A stretch of 64,000 nucleotides of DNA from the NCBI RefSeq assembly GCF_041260155.1, contig NC_091930.1, positions 124,001-188,000 on the forward strand, read 5' to 3'. Position numbers and translations under genes: made by a program. Shown one piece after another: positions 45,048-55,460 of the stretch. Every line of letters begins with the position of its first letter. The first letter of the stretch is position 1. Below the pieces are notes generated by a model. The model saw nothing but the letters and a program-made list of their open reading frames with translations, did not search any database and had not been told where the DNA came from. The stretch comes from Ptychodera flava (Eukaryota > Hemichordata > Enteropneusta > Ptychoderidae).

Positions 45048-46235
45048 ATGCAATGGACAAAACTACAGCTTGGCTTTACATCAATAGTACTTCTTGCTAA
45101 TATAGTGCTTTGTGGATAAAACAGAAGGCCTGAGCTGTTTAATCGGACAAAAATCGGAAACGCAGATCGAAACCAACCGTTTCTAATGGATGCGAATCAA
45201 ATATCTACAACTCATGAAGAAACGGTTCTACAAAAAGGAGGAAATAGCGAAACAACGGTGACTGGAAATTCAAACAGCCCAACGGCAAACACATCAGAAG
45301 AAACTTCCGCCACAAGTCACAAAAAACACAACCCTGGGGGCCATAACCAACATTTTCCAAATGAAGATTTTACACAGCAGATAACATACCTCAAGATTGG
45401 AAATTAAACTGTTATCAAATGGACAAGGAGTATATCAAGGATACGATCTCTTTCAAAAGACATTGCAGAAAGGTATGGTTTTGTTACCCTACAATTCCTC
45501 AATCGTGGTTACCTTAATATTACTAAGAGTTGGATCTGCAACGTGAAATGCATGGGGGTATTACCCATGGCTACAGACCAAAATACGCTAGTGGATCTAT
45601 CCAAGTTCAGTTCAAAGGTTCATGTAGTACTCTTGCCTTTTCAAACAATGTTAATATAAAACTTTGTTTTCGTGGCTTACTATCAATTCACTCTGCTACG
45701 CACATGGATAGTCCTCGTGTTACTTCAAAGAGACATTCCATTGACTGTGATAGAATCTGATGCTGTATGGTTCGATGACGTACTACCTACCATTAAGAGT
45801 TTATGCGGATATGATCTGGTGTCTGTGTCCAACACCGTGGTCAGAGAAAGGAATTACGGGAGGGTTCTTATGCCTTAACACCACATAAACGACAAAAATG
45901 GTATGGTTGGATGTCTATAAACAATTTCAAGGCTACATAGAGGGCAAGGAGATGGTTCAGAAAAGATGAGCGCTGGATACTCTGAAATGCAGATCCTTGT
46001 GAGAGTGTTAAAGAAGACTCATGTGAAAGTTGAACCCCTTACGCCTTGAGAATTCGTGTCTGGATTATGGTACAAGAATGACACGTTGCATGAGATGACC
46101 AAGCCCGAGGTTATCCAGGTGAATTATCTAGTTGGTGTTGAAAGAAAGATTGGTCAGGCAGGGCACTGGGAACATTGGTTTTTGACAGAAGACCGTGACT
46201 GCAAAGAAAATTACGAAATAATGAAATGTCAGTAG
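45048..46235 (+). pseudogene. GT4: heavily decayed glycosyltransferase copy
   Basis: Alignable with the intact copies from the start codon to the terminal ...ATGAAATGTCAGTAG. It has multiple stops (TGTGGATAAAACAG in the anchor region, GGAAATTAAACTG in the stem, AATATAAAACTTTG in the catalytic domain) and several indels, including loss of the AAGGTTTTATTTATA segment after VLP. The IESDAVWFDDVLP motif is still visible. It is older or less constrained than GT1 and GT3. Confidence 0.88.
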
Positions 46236-46380
46236 CTTTATATTCTTGTGCGCTGTGAAAATATGTATCAATATCGAAAATGTATGTCAAATGACTATTG
46301 TTCGCATTTAAGTTGTTATATATTATCGTAAAAGGTCTTCAAAGGCTGTATCATTAATGCTTGTCTATTTTTAGATTTGG
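46236..46380. repeat. GT4 downstream block
   Basis: Short 3' flank paralogous to the GT5 flank (CTTTATATTCTTGTGCGCTG). No gene. Confidence 0.6.
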
Positions 46381-47130
46381 GTTAGGTACAGCAACTTCAC
46401 ACATCGTTCATATCTTGGTTGTTTGCTTTTAGTGTGTTTTACATCCACTGAAGATGAATGTTATTGACTAATGATGAAAATCTCGCAAACGTTCGAAACA
46501 AAGTGTAGTGTTATTCATTCTCTCCACTCTGGAGTATAGACTATACAGATTCCAGCTGTGTCTCATCGTGGCTGATAAGTTTTATACAGAAAACAATGTA
46601 ATGTAAAATACACTTACAAACAGCCAAGATACGAACGATGGAGTTGTTTTACCTTTATTGCATGCGGTTGTCTGAAAGCTAATCAACTTTTGCTCAGCTA
46701 TATCCCTTCTGATTTGACGGCTGTGTATATATGTATGTATGTCAGCATTAGGCAAATTATTCTCGGCGGTTTACATACAGTCAATCGATACGGTGATATG
46801 CACCTCGAAAGTGAAAAACTTAAAATTTTGCTCAAACTTTGCTCAAGCAATATTTCAAAATAAAGAATAAAAATTGGGGGTCAGCTCATAAATTTTTTAC
46901 AATTGATACATATTACCAAAGATTTACCATATTCAAAATTCAAAATGGCCACCATCCCTGTGCTAACTCTATAGAGAAAAATTTAATTTTCGATTTTCGG
47001 TAAAACTAAGACAGTGAAAGTTTTTCTTGCTCCAAGAGCTTCAAAATAATCTCCTAAAATGGTAGATTACAAATGAAATGTAGAAATTATGTAGAAATTT
47101 GAGAGTCCAAATATATGTTCACATTGCGCG
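46381..47130 (-). repeat. Inverted copy of the 54.5-55.2 kb repeat block
   Basis: The reverse complement matches 54480-55170: ACTTTCGAAAC/CTCCAGAGTGG motifs, the segment around GCAACTCCAT, the AAACAAAAAAGGAGACAGCTC segment (diverged) and ATCTTAGTTTTTC. All other copies of this block are in the opposite orientation, so the block has been inverted or inserted independently. Confidence 0.65.
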
Positions 47131-48300
47131 TTTTACCATACGTGGCCCACCCGTGTTTATAGAGAAGGATAGCTACAATAACTGAGGCTTCATTTAGCAT
47201 TACACAGATACCGAGTTTGGTGTCGGAGTTACTTAACGTTGACGACAGTCTATTGCCAATGATTACTTACACAATATGTTGTGACTTGCCAAAACTGAGA
47301 TGTAACCTGAACCATGACGGCCTACGTTCGTTAATTTAGATGTATACAACTGTGAAGTCATATAGCCTGAGGAATATATCGGTCTGAAAACCAATTAGCG
47401 GCCTCAGTAACGGTTGCGATATTTGGGAATGTAACCGTCGGATATGATAAGATTGGAAGTTATCCGATAATATTTGAATGACAATACATATTATCAAAAC
47501 TATAAACCTACCATCATTCTATTGTTTGCTGATAAAACTGAACACCTATTTTATGTACAAGACACAATAATCCCGTTGATACTAGATGACTGTCTTCGTG
47601 AGAACTCTTCGAGTGTGAACTCGTCCTCTTTTGAACACCTAAACGGTTTAGAATTTCTTCAAACTGATATGCCAACATATTTAAACTTTTCAACGCTTTC
47701 CTCTTTTAGACCCTCATCAAATAAAATCACAATTTCATCCTTTCACTCCAACAATGGCAGGGAGTATCAAAGACAACTGTTATCATGGAATTAGAAATGA
47801 TGATGTCGGACAGCTAGCAAATTTGAATGATTCTAGTCGCTGTTCAGTCATATGGTGAGACGAGATATGAACACATGTATGCATTTTCATTTGAAACGCC
47901 TGTATTGTAAATCTAGAAGTATCACAAGACTGCAACTTTGTTACAGTACAGCATTCGTGTCCGAAAAACAATATGTAAATGATTCTTACCTCTTCTCTTC
48001 AACAGCTTCATTGTTCTGTAACAAATCAAGTTGAATTATCCCAGCGTCTCTCATTTTAATTAGGCTGATGTCCTTAGTTCTCATTTACCAATAAAAACTG
48101 TTTTTACCATGTGATAAAGAAAAATCTTGCATTCATATAACGCCTGCCCACATTTTAATCGTTGACCCTTCCCTGGAAGCACAGAGGGTCGCCACGGATG
48201 AATTAGTTTGAGTATAATAATGTTTATGCATGAATAAAATTACATTAGTTTGATGTTTTCTTCTCAACGGATAGCACCGTATCTATTGAAATACTAGGCA
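47131..48300. repeat. A-block, copy 4 (partial, upstream of GT5)
   Basis: Paralogous to about 5570-6900 (GTTGTGACTTGCC, CATATGGTGAGACGAGATATG, GGTCGCCACGGATGAATTA). No gene called. Confidence 0.65.
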
Positions 48301-48435
48301 TTAGCTAATACTGTAGAACAACTAAAACACCTGACACACTACTCTTTGAAAGACTCCCTATATATTTGTGATCAAATTGATTTTCGATCTACTTCAACTG
48401 ATTCTCCTGACGGGCCAAGAACTATTTATGTCAGT
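48301..48435 (+). promoter_or_regulatory. Conserved 5' block of GT5 (candidate promoter)
   Basis: Same block: ACACCTGACACACTACTC, GAAAGACTCCC, TATA-like CTATATATTTGTGATC, CTACTTCAACT. Confidence 0.45.
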
Positions 48436-49641
48436 ATGCAATCGACGAAACTACATCGGGGCCTTGCATTAATATTTATTCTTGCCAGTATACTGCTATA
48501 TGGATATAACAAAGGGCCGGAGCTGTTTCATCGGGAAAAAATCGGAAACTCCAATCGAAATCGGCTGTTTAGAATCGACGGGAATCAAATAACTACAACT
48601 GATGAAGACACGTTACTATCAAAAGGAGGAGACAGCAAAACAACGGTGACTGGAATTTCAACCAGCTCAGCGGCAAAGACATCAGAAAACAACTTCGCCA
48701 CAAGTCACGGAAAACCAAACCGTGATGGCCAACACCAACATTTTCCAAATGAAGATAACAAACAGATAATAACAGAATCTCACCTCAAGATTGCAAACCA
48801 AACCGTTAGCACAGGGACGAAGAGCACATCAAGGATACTTTCTCTTTCAAAAGACATTGCAGAAACGTATGGTTTCGTTACCCTGCAATTCCTCAATCGT
48901 GGCTACCTTAATATCACTAAGAGTTGGATCTGCAACGTGAAATGCATGGGGGTATTACCCAAGGTTTTATTCATAGCTACAGACCAAAATGCGCTAGACG
49001 GTCTTTCCAAGTTCCATCCAAAGGCCCAAGTAGTACTCTTACCTTTTCAAACAATGTTCAAATTATCCTTCGGGTTTGTTACTTACTATCAATTTATACT
49101 TCTACGCACTTGGATAATTCTCATTTTACTACAGAGAGACATTCCATTGACATTGATAGAATCTGACGCAGTATGGTTCGATGATGTACTGCCTACCATT
49201 GAGAGTTTATCCGGCTATGATCTGGTGTCTATGTCCAACACCGTGACGGAGACAGGTATTTCGGGAGGGTTCCTATACCTTAACACCACACAGACGGCAA
49301 AAATGGTATGGTTGGATGTGTTTCAACAATTTCAAGGCTACATGGATACGCGAGGAGATGGTTCAGAAAATATGGGCGCTGCACACTCTGAAAAGAAAAT
49401 CCTTGAGAGAGTGTTACACAAGACAACTGTGAAGGTGAAAACCTTACCCCTTGAGAATTTCGTGTCTGGGATATGGTACAAGAATGACACGTTGCGCGAG
49501 ATGACCAAGCCCAAGGTTATCCAGATCAACTATATAGTTGGTGTAGACCGTAAGATTCGTAACGCAAAGCACTGGGGACATTGGTTTTTAACAGACGAAG
49601 GTGACTGCAAAGAAAATAATGAAATAATGAAATGTCAGTAG
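48436..49641 (+). CDS. GT5: type II membrane nucleotide-diphospho-sugar transferase (401 aa)
   Basis: Same architecture and length as GT2: signal anchor at about residues 8-24, polar N-glycosylatable stem, PF03407-like catalytic domain with IESDAVWFDD at 241-250, SGGFLYLNTT and NYIVGVDRKIRNAKHWGHWF. I start at the ATG that aligns with GT2 (MQSTKLHRG); the frame stays open upstream to a TTG near 48346, but that part is the conserved non-coding 5' block. One oddity is that the conserved SEMCILERVL becomes SEKKILERVL, losing a Cys present in GT1, GT2, GT3 and GT6, which may alter a disulphide. Probably Golgi-located; sugar specificity unknown. Confidence 0.85.
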   Translation: MQSTKLHRGLALIFILASILLYGYNKGPELFHREKIGNSNRNRLFRIDGNQITTTDEDTLLSKGGDSKTTVTGISTSSAAKTSENNFATSHGKPNRDGQHQHFPNEDNKQIITESHLKIANQTVSTGTKSTSRILSLSKDIAETYGFVTLQFLNRGYLNITKSWICNVKCMGVLPKVLFIATDQNALDGLSKFHPKAQVVLLPFQTMFKLSFGFVTYYQFILLRTWIILILLQRDIPLTLIESDAVWFDDVLPTIESLSGYDLVSMSNTVTETGISGGFLYLNTTQTAKMVWLDVFQQFQGYMDTRGDGSENMGAAHSEKKILERVLHKTTVKVKTLPLENFVSGIWYKNDTLREMTKPKVIQINYIVGVDRKIRNAKHWGHWFLTDEGDCKENNEIMKCQ

Positions 49642-49918
49642 CTTTATATTCTTGTACGCTGTGAAAATATGTTTCGATATCGAAAAGGTATGTCAACTCA
49701 TGACTATTGTTCGCATTTGCATTGTCAAAAGTTATCGGAAAAGGTCTTCAAAAGGCTCTGTTAAAAGCTGTGTGTGTTTTTACAATGTTAGTTTCTTTGT
49801 TGGCTCCCTAAGGTATCATTAAGAACAAACACTACTTCTTATCTGATTAGAATAAAGATTAAATATATAGATTCGGTATCTTCATCGACACATGTGAATC
49901 TGTACAGTACAGTACTTA
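49642..49918. repeat. GT5 downstream block
   Basis: 3' flank paralogous to the other GT flanks, ending at CATGTGAATCTGTA where inserted sequence begins. Confidence 0.6.
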
Positions 49919-50063
49919 GGGGTTATTACACGAAGTTGGGGCGATACCGCGTCGTATTCGAGTGATGTGTCCGTATTTTGACGAGTTGCGCAGCAACGAG
50001 TCAAAATACGGACACATCACGAGAATACGACGCGGTATCGCCCTAACTTCGTGTAATAACCCC
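49919..50063. repeat. Near-perfect palindrome / fold-back MITE, arms about 72 bp
   Basis: Begins GGGGTTATTACACGAAGTT and ends with its reverse complement AACTTCGTGTAATAACCCC. There are only a few mismatches along the arms, including a shifted GACGAGTTGC/GCAACGAGTC centre. It is absent from the paralogous GT flanks. Confidence 0.88.
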
Positions 50064-51512
50064 TTTATCATACATGCATACTTTGGTTATGACTGTTTTC
50101 CTACAGACGCTCCGAAATTAGCGACGAAATCAACTTGAAATCGACCTTGCTTCCTCCAGGCTGTACTTATAAAAAGTTGGTTGCTAAGGAGTGATGACAA
50201 CCGTATCACTTCTTGATATTATTCCGCTATTGGGCCATTCCACTTCAAAGGAGGGTTTATGGAGCACTTTTAAAGCAAACAATTTAAATATTACGATGTC
50301 GACACAGGTTTTCACAATTTGAAGAACATTTATTTTTAGTTTAAAATGACGGTGGATGTAAAACATAGGCGGGGGTTTGTAAAATGGGTGTTTTTTCGTG
50401 TTTTGATACGTAACCTCATCCCTGCGTGAAAGTTATGAGGCCGCCAAAATCGGGTCAAAATACTCGCGCCACGCTCAAACTCTATCGAGTATGAACAGCT
50501 GAGAGCACAGAGCAAGCAGCTCTGCGACATCTATGAATGCACATACAGTGGATATAATACCCGTACCAGTCAGTTTATCTCGAAGAATTATACATGTTCC
50601 CAGACGTCAAATATGCCGAATTTACAACCTCAGTAAGCGGATTAGTGAAAACATGAAGTGAGTACACTGTAAGCTGTAGTGTCGTAACTTGTTCGTGATT
50701 TTGTTGCTGTACGAATAAAACATTTCAAAGGTATTTCCGTCGTCTGCTCGTATATTTTCGTTCCTGGCTTGCCTAAATAGAACTAAACTTCCTTTAACAA
50801 CCTAAGCGAAAGTTTGACTTTCCCTAGATGGTACATTGTTATCTGAAACCCGCACCGCATCGGTGCCACCAGACACGATCATGACCTGTGCACTGACAGG
50901 TACAAATCGGAAATATGTGCACCTTCAACCTTGTCTGTTGCGATTATTTTCATTTCAGTGCGGTCGGATTTCCGTGGCTCATTTACGACTGTAAACGATG
51001 TAATTCACCGCCCAGATACTTTAAGCTCATCAACAGGAAACTTGTCGTAAAGCGATTTTATCATGATGCTCTGTCAACCGATATCTTTACGTGTAATGAT
51101 ACATCCATGGTGTAATCTTCAGCAGCGTAGACAACACGAAAACACTGCACCGTGCACCGCCACGGGACCGGCCGTGAATACGTTTGTTTGTATGTTTTTG
51201 GTACAACTGTACTTGTGCCTAAGTGCAATGCCCATGAAGTGACGGCAAACAGCAGAATTTTGACCATAATCATAATGACGTTTTGGATTGTCATGTGTCT
51301 TATTCGCTCAGCTGTTTTTTATGTACATAAACCAACGAAGGTCATGAATACAGCGAGGTCATGCATACAGCGAGGGTCACGCGTACGCGTCGCTGTAAGT
51401 AGTTCGGTTACAGTGAAAATATAATTCGTATTTTCACTAGTTAAAATATGGGCTCATATCAGTACCGTCTGAACAATAGAAGAATGGCAATACAGGCATA
51501 GCATGTATGATA
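50064..51512. other. Unique 1.45-kb insert in the GT5 flank
   Basis: Not present in the paralogous flanks. Its outer bases CTTTATCATACATGC and GCATGTATGATAAAG are exact inverted repeats (15 bp), suggesting an element, possibly linked to the adjacent palindrome. Short plus frames at 50915-51424 are not recognised. Confidence 0.45.
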
Positions 51513-51565
51513 AAGTCCTTTATTGCAGTACAAGGCCTTAGCCCATGAGAATCTATGTTCTACCA
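51513..51565 (-). mobile_element. LINE 3'-end fragment
   Basis: Read on the minus strand: CATGGGCTAAGGCCTTGTAC then TGCAATAAAGGA. It resembles the 3' end of the minus-strand LINE at 57763 (GATGGGCCGAGGCCCTTGTA). Confidence 0.5.
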
Positions 51566-52045
51566 AGTTGTCAGGAGTGCATATACCTGAATGATATGAC
51601 ATACAGGCACCTACCAAGTTTTTTGAAAAATGAAATTTTAGATGTTATTTTTATCATTCATTGTAGCTTATTTTCGCTCAGCTACTTGTTAAAATAGTTT
51701 ACACTGATTGTACCTGTGTTTAAGTCGTTTGTCCTCCGTTGTATTATTGGTCTATTCGATATGGATCGCCAAATGCAGAAAGTAATTAAACGTCAGTCGA
51801 AAGGATCTGTAACTTTACAGAATTTATCCGGTAGATACTCTTGACAAAGTCGGTTTTCGCCGGCAGAATTTATTGCTTTGTTATTTAGAGTCTACTAGGT
51901 TTTCTGTAAATTGATTGTTATCAGTGTGCTATATACTCTGAATCTGAGAAAAATATGATAAAAATCTCAGTAACATGAAGATTAACATTCTTCATCTTTC
52001 TGGTGATATGTTAATATGTTTACTACAAGTATTCTGAATGTAATA
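51566..52045. repeat. GT downstream block, continued (unit 5)
   Basis: Paralogous to 8100-8550 and 19860-20260 (TTGTACCTGTGTTTAAGTCG, CTTTCTGGTGATATGTTAATA). No gene. Confidence 0.65.
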
Positions 52046-53485
52046 AAAGGGCAAGTCTCGCCATATTTTGAGGCTTTTCTCGTTTGACGTCAGGACTATT
52101 TTCTAGTTCAGGTTGTCATTGAAATTGGCATTAATAAAACAAACAAACATTTACAAACAAACTGAAGCTTACTGAGCGGTTTTTAGGTAGTTGTATCGTA
52201 TTATCATGACTACAACACGGCAAAAGTTACTCGTTTTCACGTTAATGATGGCGACAATTTCCGGAAATTGCCGAGCTTGTCTTCCACGTAAGTAGCTGTG
52301 ACGTCACCTTTGGAAAGCGCGATGGTGACTTAGTGCATTGGCTAATTAGTGATAATTTTATGAGCGAAATCAGTGCAACTGAGAATGTCATCGTCACCGA
52401 AGAAGACTACACCAATTGGCTTTACACAGATGATCTTACGAATTTATAGGCCTGTTGGTTTTTAACGTTCGGGACTTCAACACAAACGAGAACAGAAGCG
52501 GTTGTCGACCGTCAATGACGAGCCAATCACACACATAGTGCACTATCGTATACACAACACAAGCTACCAAAATATGAACGAAGTCTAGAGTTGCCACCCC
52601 ACCTCTCTTTTATTTCTCAACATGAACTGTCTCGTTTAAAACCTGTGTACAAAAATTTGAATTGCACAATGACGTTTATAGATACATGGAGTAGAGACAG
52701 CTCAAAATTATCCATCGTTTAACGTTTGATACCTCGTTCACACAGATGGTACCGGTCGAGGGTCACGTTAGCACAACAACCCAAGTAGTTATCTCGCCAA
52801 AAAGTCTTATGTTGGCGTCATGAAACCTTAAATCACGTTTTGCACTTTAAAAACTATGTGACGGCGAAGATATGGTATCAAGCCAAAATTCTCGGGAAGA
52901 GATGGATTAAAATTGACATTGTGTAAATATCGGGCACACCGATCGCCTGCACTTATCGGGGCCAGGCGGGTGAGCTATTAGCCCCGGCCACTTCTGTGAC
53001 GGAGTGATGAATGAAATTAAGCTACGTTTCCGCAGGTTTTTTTCTTTATAAGTACCTCTATATAAACCAGTGTGTTCATTGTTTCATAACTACGAAATTC
53101 TTAAAGAAGGTAAAATATTCTGTGAGGAAACATTTTAAGTTAATACAAATGCTAATACGGCATGCTAAAAGGCCTATTAAAATGGCAATGGTTGAGGTAA
53201 CTTTTGCAACCTAACGTGAAACTTCTCACCATGTTGAAACGGCAACGGTGAGCATTCGCTATGAACGTGATAAACACCTTAATTCGTGAGTTCAATTACT
53301 TACGGCATTTCCTGCGGCAAGGCCCACGAATCCCGAATCGAGCCGATTTCAAAATCCCACAAAATATTATATTTTCATAATATTTCAGCGTGTTATTTCC
53401 TTCGGATTATGTATTTGTTTTGATAAAGTACGAATGAAAAATCGTTTAGCATGACTCATTTTAAGAAAATTTACTTTGAATTATT
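52046..53485. other. Unit-specific 1.4-kb insert
   Basis: The paralogue at about 20237-20275 is continuous across this position, so 52046-53485 is extra sequence here. No terminal repeats found. It contains a candidate signal-peptide exon (52206-52287) and an open stretch without ATG at about 52234-52450; neither is recognised. Confidence 0.4.
52206..52287 (+). CDS. Candidate signal-peptide first exon (hypothetical)
   Basis: The ATG is followed by a basic, then hydrophobic, then small-residue sequence (MTTTRQKLLVFTLMMATISG, then NCRACLP). It runs straight into a strong donor, CCAC|GTAAGT. This is what a first coding exon of a secreted protein looks like. No second exon was identified within the insert and chance cannot be excluded. 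Confidence 0.2.
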
Positions 53486-54420
53486 GCGATACTTATGCTT
53501 GAAATTGCTTGCCTCGCATATCGAACGCCAAGCGCTCTATAGGATTTAACGATAACTTGTTGCAATCGTTAGCTGGCCGCACAGTCATCAGTTGACTGGA
53601 AGCGAGCCGGAACTTTTCTCAACTTAATAACAATTTTGGATTTTCAGTGAAAACTCGGTATGAAAGTCATGTAATAAAGGCATTATAGCCCAAGCAAGGA
53701 AATACAAACCTTCGAAGCAGGAGACCAGTTCCCTCGATATTGGGGAAAATGGCCACCTGCTGTCTGACACATACTCGCTTGATCGAATTACAATATTATA
53801 ATGCTGCAAAATTTAATGGAATAGCCTGTAATGAGAGAAAGAGCTTTTTCATGATTATTTGGGGACGTCTGAACTGAACGTCACAGAGATACCTCACACA
53901 GAAATGCTGACAACCAAATACAAGCATCACTATATCGCTATTGCTTTATCTGCTTATTTCAGTTGTGGATGTTTATTATTTCTGGAAGAGCATTAACTCT
54001 GAAAGGACATGGCAATTAGGAATTTCATCTTTGCATCCACCTATTAAGTCCTTGAAATATTGACAATGATTCTCTATTTAAGAAGCAATCTCATTTTTAA
54101 GGATTTTTCATTCTTAATGATACGCTAGCTCCTATTCAATTTTTCATTTACCAAGCTATTGGTAATACGTAATAAAATACTATCTTACACTGAGCCTGCT
54201 TGGATGTCATTCTTTACTCTAGTACTGAGAGCACAGAGGGTCGTCCTAGATAGAAATGTACAAGCGACAAATTTACACGTGGGATATAAGCAATTGATTT
54301 TTCTTTTACGCATTTCAACTATCGGAAATATTTTACTGTCACTCGAATTACTATATAATACAAACTTTCTTTGTTTTTAACTGAAAGCTTCGAAATACAA
54401 CTACAACATTGTCCCGCTTC
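53486..54420. repeat. B-block, copy 4
   Basis: Uninterrupted paralogue that serves as the empty-site reference for the LINE at 14275 and the 8.5-kb insertion at 33672. No gene. Confidence 0.75.
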
Positions 54421-54479
54421 GGACTCTCAAACTTTTACAATTCTTTTCTGATCTACCTCATGTAGGGGCTCTTTTTAAA

Positions 54480-55319
54480 GATGTTGATGTAAGAAAACTT
54501 TTCACTATCTTAGTTTTTCTATTTTCTTTTCTGTATAGAATTAACATAGAGATGATGGCCATTTGGAATTTCAAATATATGTAAATTTTGAGTAATTTGT
54601 GTCCGTCGTACTAAAAGTTGCGCGCTGACGCTCAATTGTTATTCTGTATTTTGACAGCAAATGGTTTAAATATTTCTTGAGGAAAGATTGAGCAAAAGTT
54701 CAAGTTTTTTCACTTTTTCGAGGAGCATAGTACCGAAAACATTGACTATTTGAAAACCGTCCAGAAGAATTTTCCTTACACTGACATACAAGCCGTCAAA
54801 CAAAAAAGGAGACAGCTCAGCGACAGTTGATGACCTTTCTGACAGCCACATCCAATAAATGGAAAGCAACTCCATACATCATTCTAATATTTGTTGTTTG
54901 CGTTTTGTGTATTTTGTAAGGTATTTTATGTTTCATTATTTTGTGTATGGAACTGATTAGCCTCGACGAGACACAGCTGCCATCTGCTTGTCAGTGACGT
55001 GCTGTCTCTACTCCAGAGTGGCGACAATGTATAACACGACGAACCTTTAACTCTATGTTTCGAAAGTTTACAAGATTCTCATCATTAGTCGCCTAACATT
55101 CATCTTCAGTGGATGTAATAAAGGGAAAGCAAGTTCACACATCGTTCATATCTTGGTTGTTTGCGTTTAGTGTATTTTGTTAGTCTATTTTATGTTTCGC
55201 TGTTTTTTATTTAATGGAACTGATTAGCCCCGGCGAGACACAGCTGTAATCAGGGTGCCTGTGCAGTCCCTACTGTACAGTGAAGAGACCGTATATCACC
55301 ATTAACCTTTAAAGCTATA
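54480..55319. repeat. Penelope-like pLTR-type repeat block before GT6
   Basis: Direct copy of 16951-17530 + 18135-18290, without the MITE. It contains two GATTAGCC...GAGACACAGCTG modules (about 54953 and 55222) and the TGTTTCGAAAGTTTAC segment. Confidence 0.5.
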
Positions 55320-55460
55320 TATTAGCTCATACTTTACAACACCTAAAACAGCTGACACGCTAGACTCTTTTGAAAGATTCCCTATATATTTTAGATCAAA
55401 ATGATTTTCGATCTACTTCAGTTAAAGCCTCTTGACCGGCGAAGAACTATTCGTGTCAGC
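55320..55460 (+). promoter_or_regulatory. Conserved 5' block of GT6 (candidate promoter)
   Basis: Same block with TATA-like CCCTATATATTTTAGATC. A single-base change (AAAATGATTTTC where others have AAATTGATTTTC) creates an in-frame upstream ATG at 55401. Confidence 0.45.
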
